Positions 5,089 through 8,811 of a stretch of DNA of 8,811 nucleotides are shown here, piece by piece. Every line of letters begins with the position of its first letter. The stretch's first letter is position 1. Both the position numbers and the translations under genes were made by a program. Origin of the DNA: Planctomycetaceae bacterium (GTDB lineage: Bacteria; Planctomycetota; Planctomycetia; Pirellulales; Pirellulaceae); assembly GCA_022614795.1 (NCBI GenBank), contig JAKEHX010000374.1:1-8811 (forward strand). The letters are read 5' to 3'. A model generated the notes under the pieces. That model had not been told where the DNA came from and searched no databases. It saw only the letters and a program-made list of their open reading frames with translations.

Positions 5089-5107
5089 TAGATTGCAAAA
5101 CACGTAG

Positions 5108-5127
5108 CTGAAGTCGCCAGACTTCAG
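5108..5127. repeat. REP-like perfect hairpin, 8-bp stem and 4-nt loop
   Basis: CTGAAGTC (5108-5115), loop GCCA, GACTTCAG (5120-5127). It lies 20 bases after the zinc-ribbon stop and 22 bases before the methyltransferase start. No T-tract follows, so it is not a clear intrinsic terminator. Its compact palindromic form resembles intergenic REP-type repeats, and I have an uncertain recollection of similar units in planctomycete genomes. Confidence 0.6.
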
Positions 5128-5149
5128 GAATTCCGTCCGACGGTCACCA

Positions 5150-5989
5150 ATGGACGACCCGCTGGTCCACGAGCGCCTGCGCGAGCAAGTGCGCCGGAAC
5201 CAGGCGACGCGCGGCGCCTGGCAGCGATTTGCCCCTCACCGACGCCGCATCACCGACCTCTTGACCGCCGCTGTGCAGGCGGCGAAGAGGCCGCGTCGCC
5301 TCGCTGTCCTCGGAGCGGGCAACTGCAACGACCTGGACCTGTCTGCGCTGCGCACCCAGTTCGCAGCCATCGACCTCGTCGATTGCGACCGCGACGCGGT
5401 ATTGCAAGGCATTGATAGGCAAGGACTTGCGGCAGACTCTGCGATTCAAGCCATCGGTCCGATCGACCTGTCCCGCTGGGCCGAGTTCGACTCGTCCACG
5501 AGTGCCAGTTACCAGCCGCTGCCCCTGCCGATTCCCCAGGCCGACATTGTTCCCCAGGCCGATGTTGTCGCCTCGCTCTGCCTGCTCAGTCAGATTCTGG
5601 AAAGCCTGGCGCTGGCGCTAGGCGCGAGCCATCCGCGATTTCTCGAGCTCGTTCAGCAAGAGCGGTCCAGCCATTTCCGCCTCATGATCGACCACCTGTT
5701 GCCGGGTGGCACGGGGCTATTTGCGACCGACCTGGTTTCGTCAGATACGACGCCGCAACTCGTTGACGCCAAAGACGTTGCGCTATCCGATCTGGTGCGG
5801 ACTTGCATCGAGTGCGGCAACTTCTTCACCGGACTCAATCCGGCGGTCATTCACTCACTCTTGAGGACCGACGCGGACGTTGCGCCCAAAATCACGGACG
5901 TGGTCATGGTCCCGCCCTGGACCTGGGACTTGGGTCCGCGGGTTTACCTGGTGTATGCAGTTCGCTTTCGCAGACTGACCGCCGGCTGA
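5150..5989 (+). CDS. Class I SAM-dependent methyltransferase-like protein
   Basis: The 279-residue product has the Rossmann signature of class I methyltransferases. Motif I is LAVLGAGNCNDLDL at residues 51-64, followed by the acidic strand end IDLVDCD at 74-80, which usually contacts the SAM ribose. The strand ADVVASLCLLSQIL (137-150) fits motif IV, and HLLPGGTGLFATDL (182-195) fits the LxPGG turn before strand 5. The C-terminal part (251-279) would form the last strands, ending VYLVYAVRF. The substrate is unknown, and I could not assign a subfamily. It is a soluble protein without a signal peptide. A tandem 18-bp duplication at 5532-5567 encodes PQADIV/PQADVV just before motif IV. The ATG at 5150 lacks a strong Shine-Dalgarno; AGGA lies about 20 bases upstream. 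It may be co-transcribed with the zinc-ribbon gene. Confidence 0.72.
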   Translation: MDDPLVHERLREQVRRNQATRGAWQRFAPHRRRITDLLTAAVQAAKRPRRLAVLGAGNCNDLDLSALRTQFAAIDLVDCDRDAVLQGIDRQGLAADSAIQAIGPIDLSRWAEFDSSTSASYQPLPLPIPQADIVPQADVVASLCLLSQILESLALALGASHPRFLELVQQERSSHFRLMIDHLLPGGTGLFATDLVSSDTTPQLVDAKDVALSDLVRTCIECGNFFTGLNPAVIHSLLRTDADVAPKITDVVMVPPWTWDLGPRVYLVYAVRFRRLTAG

Positions 5990-6101
5990 GTCACTCGGGG
6001 AACTTCTCATGCCTGGCTCGCGTCCAACGCTTCAACCGGTGTCAGCTTTGCATCCGGAATGACGAGTTCCATGCGCACGACTTGCCTGAGGCGCATTTTC
6101 G

Positions 6102-6129
6102 TTGCAAGGCATGTACCCCCAATTATAAT
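6102..6129 (+). promoter_or_regulatory. Consensus sigma70 promoter of the giant exported protein
   Basis: TTGCAA at 6102-6107 and a perfect TATAAT at 6124-6129 are separated by 16 bases. Transcription would start near 6136, giving a leader of about 190 nt before the ATG at 6325. This is the best promoter match in the window. The preceding stretch 5990-6101 holds nothing I can name. Confidence 0.7.
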
Positions 6130-6324
6130 CCGAACTAGGCTCATTCCCTGCCTTCTTCGCCCAGATTGCCTCCCTCCACATCGACGTATGTGGCGTCGGC
6201 AATTGGAGTTGCGGCGCAATTGGGCCTGATCGGACAACGGCCGCGCGATATTCCACCCCATCGCTGGCCATTTTCCTCCCTTCGGGGAAACGTCGTTCAT
6301 CGTCGAAATCTTGAGGATTGGTTC
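6130..6324 (+). other. Long untranslated leader of the giant exported protein gene
   Basis: The leader contains a hairpin, CCACAT (6176-6181), a 6-base loop and ATGTGG (6188-6193). Further on is a TCCC-TTCG-GGGA stem with a UUCG tetraloop near 6277-6290. It ends in the Shine-Dalgarno GAGGA at 6313-6317, seven bases before the ATG. No known riboswitch was recognised. The length and two hairpins would allow post-transcriptional control, which is inference. Confidence 0.45.
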
Positions 6325-8811
6325 ATGGCTACCCTGCGCTCGCGCTCGCGTCGCTCCTCGCTCAAGAAGAGCCGCAAGTTCCGCGATCTGGCCCGCAAAC
6401 AATCTCGTCGTTTGCACCTGGAGCAACTCGAAGACCGGCGCTTGATGGCGGTCTTCGTGCTGCCGAACAACGGCGCGCTCCTGGCCAACGGCGAAACGCG
6501 CACCGTCGCCCCCAAGGATTTGACATTCCGGTTCACCGACATTCCGGGCATCGACCCCACCACGATCAACGACGGCATTCGCCTCATCCGCGCCGGCCAG
6601 GACGGCGCGTTCGGCCAGGCCAACGATGTCGCCGTGCCGATCGGATTCGTGGGACTGGGCGATACGAACCGCGAAGTCGTCATGCGCTTTGCCGAATCGC
6701 TCCCCGACGACACCTACCAGATCACGATCGTCGGCGCGGGCGCTACGCCGCTCAAAGACACTGCGGGCAACCCGTTCAATGCCGGCGTCGATGTGACGAT
6801 CAACTTCCGCCTCGACCTGGGCGCTCAGGTCGTGGCGGTCGTGCCGCAGCCGATCCGTCGCGTGGGCAACACGCTGTCGATGACCGAAATAGTTGGCGGC
6901 GTGCAGCGCTCCACCGAGAACGTGATCCACGTTTATTTCAACAACGACGACCTCGACCCCGTGTCGGCTGAGCGGCGCGAGTTCTACCGCCTCTACGTCA
7001 CCAAGGACACACTTGACCCGGCCGACGACCTCGAGATTCTCCCGACTCTCGTCGAATACGACGCCGCGGCCAACCTCGCGCGCCTGACCTTCGGCCAGGT
7101 GACCTCGCTCGATCAATTCGGCGTCGCCGACGGCTCGCGCGACCCGATCAAATCGTTCCGCCTCCGCATCGGCACCGACGAAGTCCGGCGCAACGCTGGC
7201 GTACCGACCGAGACGACGCGCCTGGGATTCCAAGACCCGAATTCGAGCTTTGCCACCGCGCACGATCTGGGAAATGCCATCACGACGGGCAGCCAGGGCG
7301 CCAGCCGCGCCTTTGCGCAGGCGATCGAACCTCAGTTCTATTCGCTCGTCTGGCCAGGCAGCATGGGCGATCCCGGCGACCGCGACATTCCCGCCGAGTC
7401 GCACCTCTCTAACGGCAACGACCTCCTTAACGGCGCCGACGACGGCGTCGATAACGACAACCTTATTCGTCTCATTGACATCCGCGGCATCCCCACCGTC
7501 CATTACAACTTCCAGTCGTTCCTGGGCTCGATCCCCGATGGAATCGGTGGGTCCCAGCCCGCCTTCAACCTCATCACCGAAAACCAGAAGCAGCGGGCGC
7601 GCGAGATCTTTGATCTCTACACGAAGTACTCCGGCATCCAATTTGTCGAAACCGAAGATTCGGGTCTGCTGGTCGCCACCGGCGACCTGCGCGTGATCAA
7701 CCCCAACATCCCCACCGGGCCAGGCGGCGTTGCCGGGCTGGCCACCGCGGATGGGGCGGGGGGCGGCATCGCCGTCATGGACAATGCCGAGACCTGGAAC
7801 GATTCCTACGGCGGCAACTGGTTCCAGGTCGCCATGCACGAAATCGGCCACCTCTTGGGCCTGGGGCACTCCTACGACCTGCCGCAAATCACGATCCAGG
7901 GCGACGATCCCACGCTCCAATTCAACAGTCCTTTCGCCGAGCCCGTGTTCCCCGGCGATCACGACATTGCACACATGCGGCACATGTTCCGTCCCGACAG
8001 CAAGGACATCGACATGTATCGCTTCGTGCTCGACGGCGCGGGCCTGTTCACCGTCGAGACGTTCGCGGAGCGGCTGCCCGATGCCGCTCAGATCGGTGTT
8101 GACTTTGGCACTTTGTCAGACCAGTTTCGCGCCGACTCCAGTGCGCTGGACACGGCGCTGCGGCTCTATCGCCAGGATCCGACCACGGGCGAAATCACAG
8201 AAATCGCCCGCAACGACGACTACTTCAGCAAAGACTCGCTGATCCAGCTCGATCTGGAAGCGGGGATCTATTTCGTCGGCGTCTCGGCCTCGGGCAATGA
8301 CCAGTACGACCCCTCGATCCTCGATTCGGGCATGGGCGGCACAACGCAAGGCCCCTACGAAGTCAAGTTCGACTTCAAGAAGACCGGCAGCCAAACGCTG
8401 GTCGATGCCGCCAGCCCCGCGGGCCTGATCCCCGATACGCTGAACGTTCCGCTGGATGGCGATGCCGACGGCGTCGCGGGAGGCGTCTTTAATTTCTGGT
8501 TCCGCGCCGCCCCGCTCCTCCCGACGCCCGTGGGTCAGCCGCCGCGTGCCCGCACGATCTTCGTCGATAAGCGGTTCACAGGAGCCAGCAATGGCCTGCT
8601 CACCGCTCCGTACAAGAACATCGACGACGCGATGGCGGTCGCCCAGGAATACGACATCGTCCGCATCGTCGGCAACGGCGGCGCCGACGGCAACCTGGCC
8701 ACGCTCCAGGACAACCTGGCCTACCAGATCGGCTTCGACGACTTCACTCAGGTGCTGGCCGACGGACCAGAATTGACCGTGCCCAAGAACGTCACGGTCA
8801 TGATCGATGCC
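6325..8811 (+). CDS. Giant exported matrixin-type metalloprotease with beta-helix start, 3' end beyond window
   Basis: The frame is open from ATG 6325, after a GAGGA Shine-Dalgarno, to the window end: 829 residues with no stop. Residues 1-30 are strongly basic and lead into LEQLEDRRLMA (32-42), the motif that opens many very large planctomycete exported proteins. About 45-165 and 168-300 look like Ig-like modules (SbsA/Big_5 type, with KDTAGNPF at 144-151). The catalytic region at about 385-560 contains HEIGHLLGLGH (His505, Glu506, His509, His515), the zinc site of metzincins of the matrixin type; HMRHMFRP near 550-557 could supply the Met-turn. Residues 561-685 (DIDMYRFVLDG...GIYFVGVSASG) fit a PPC-like domain. 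DGDADGVAGGVFNFWFR (711-727) and IFVDKRFTG...PYKNIDDAM (745-770) begin a probable DUF1565 or right-handed beta-helix region. It is probably secreted or surface-bound; its substrate is unknown. Confidence 0.85.
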   Translation, partial: MATLRSRSRRSSLKKSRKFRDLARKQSRRLHLEQLEDRRLMAVFVLPNNGALLANGETRTVAPKDLTFRFTDIPGIDPTTINDGIRLIRAGQDGAFGQANDVAVPIGFVGLGDTNREVVMRFAESLPDDTYQITIVGAGATPLKDTAGNPFNAGVDVTINFRLDLGAQVVAVVPQPIRRVGNTLSMTEIVGGVQRSTENVIHVYFNNDDLDPVSAERREFYRLYVTKDTLDPADDLEILPTLVEYDAAANLARLTFGQVTSLDQFGVADGSRDPIKSFRLRIGTDEVRRNAGVPTETTRLGFQDPNSSFATAHDLGNAITTGSQGASRAFAQAIEPQFYSLVWPGSMGDPGDRDIPAESHLSNGNDLLNGADDGVDNDNLIRLIDIRGIPTVHYNFQSFLGSIPDGIGGSQPAFNLITENQKQRAREIFDLYTKYSGIQFVETEDSGLLVATGDLRVINPNIPTGPGGVAGLATADGAGGGIAVMDNAETWNDSYGGNWFQVAMHEIGHLLGLGHSYDLPQITIQGDDPTLQFNSPFAEPVFPGDHDIAHMRHMFRPDSKDIDMYRFVLDGAGLFTVETFAERLPDAAQIGVDFGTLSDQFRADSSALDTALRLYRQDPTTGEITEIARNDDYFSKDSLIQLDLEAGIYFVGVSASGNDQYDPSILDSGMGGTTQGPYEVKFDFKKTGSQTLVDAASPAGLIPDTLNVPLDGDADGVAGGVFNFWFRAAPLLPTPVGQPPRARTIFVDKRFTGASNGLLTAPYKNIDDAMAVAQEYDIVRIVGNGGADGNLATLQDNLAYQIGFDDFTQVLADGPELTVPKNVTVMIDA

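Noticed and set aside
6007..7983. A 658-codon open frame on the minus strand
   Set aside because: It lies antisense to the giant exported protein, whose plus-strand frame has a promoter, Shine-Dalgarno site, LEQLEDRR motif and intact zinc site. The minus frame shows no recognisable domain and arises from GC-rich codon bias.

Overview
The window looks like a chromosomal segment of a planctomycete, probably of the Pirellulales group. Three things suggest this: a very large exported-type protein opening with the basic LEQLEDRRLMA motif typical of planctomycete secreted giants, a membrane protein ending in a YGG...LSRAERRRLKK tail of a kind I associate with that phylum, and GC-rich coding DNA separated by AT-richer intergenic repeats. 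The assignment rests on recognising families from memory, not on a search.

Layout from left to right. On the minus strand are a glutamyl-tRNA synthetase gene (gltX, 3' end cut by the window edge), a six-helix membrane protein of unknown function, and a thiol peroxidase (tpx). Divergent from tpx is a plus-strand STAS-domain protein with a good promoter and Shine-Dalgarno site. It converges on a small minus-strand BON-domain protein. The plus strand then carries a 44-residue zinc-ribbon protein, a class I SAM-dependent methyltransferase-like protein, and the first 829 residues of a giant extracellular protein. That protein has Ig-like modules, a matrixin-type zinc protease domain (HEIGHLLGLGH), a PPC-like domain and the start of a probable beta-helix. 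It has its own consensus promoter, a leader of about 190 nt and a good Shine-Dalgarno site. These are mostly independent housekeeping, stress and surface genes rather than one operon.

The most striking content is between the genes. Five intergenic stretches hold arrays of 7-bp units arranged as long imperfect hairpins: a left arm of tandem heptads, a short loop, then a right arm of complementary heptads. Family A uses GAATGTC/GAATGAC (three copies) and family B uses CAATTTG (two copies). A third heptad array, GGGGGCT, has no second arm and abuts the gltX start codon. In two genes the TAA stop codon is the first three bases of the first heptad. These arrays resemble in style the heptanucleotide STRR repeats of heterocystous cyanobacteria, but their sequence and hairpin layout are different. 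I regard them as the candidate undescribed system here.
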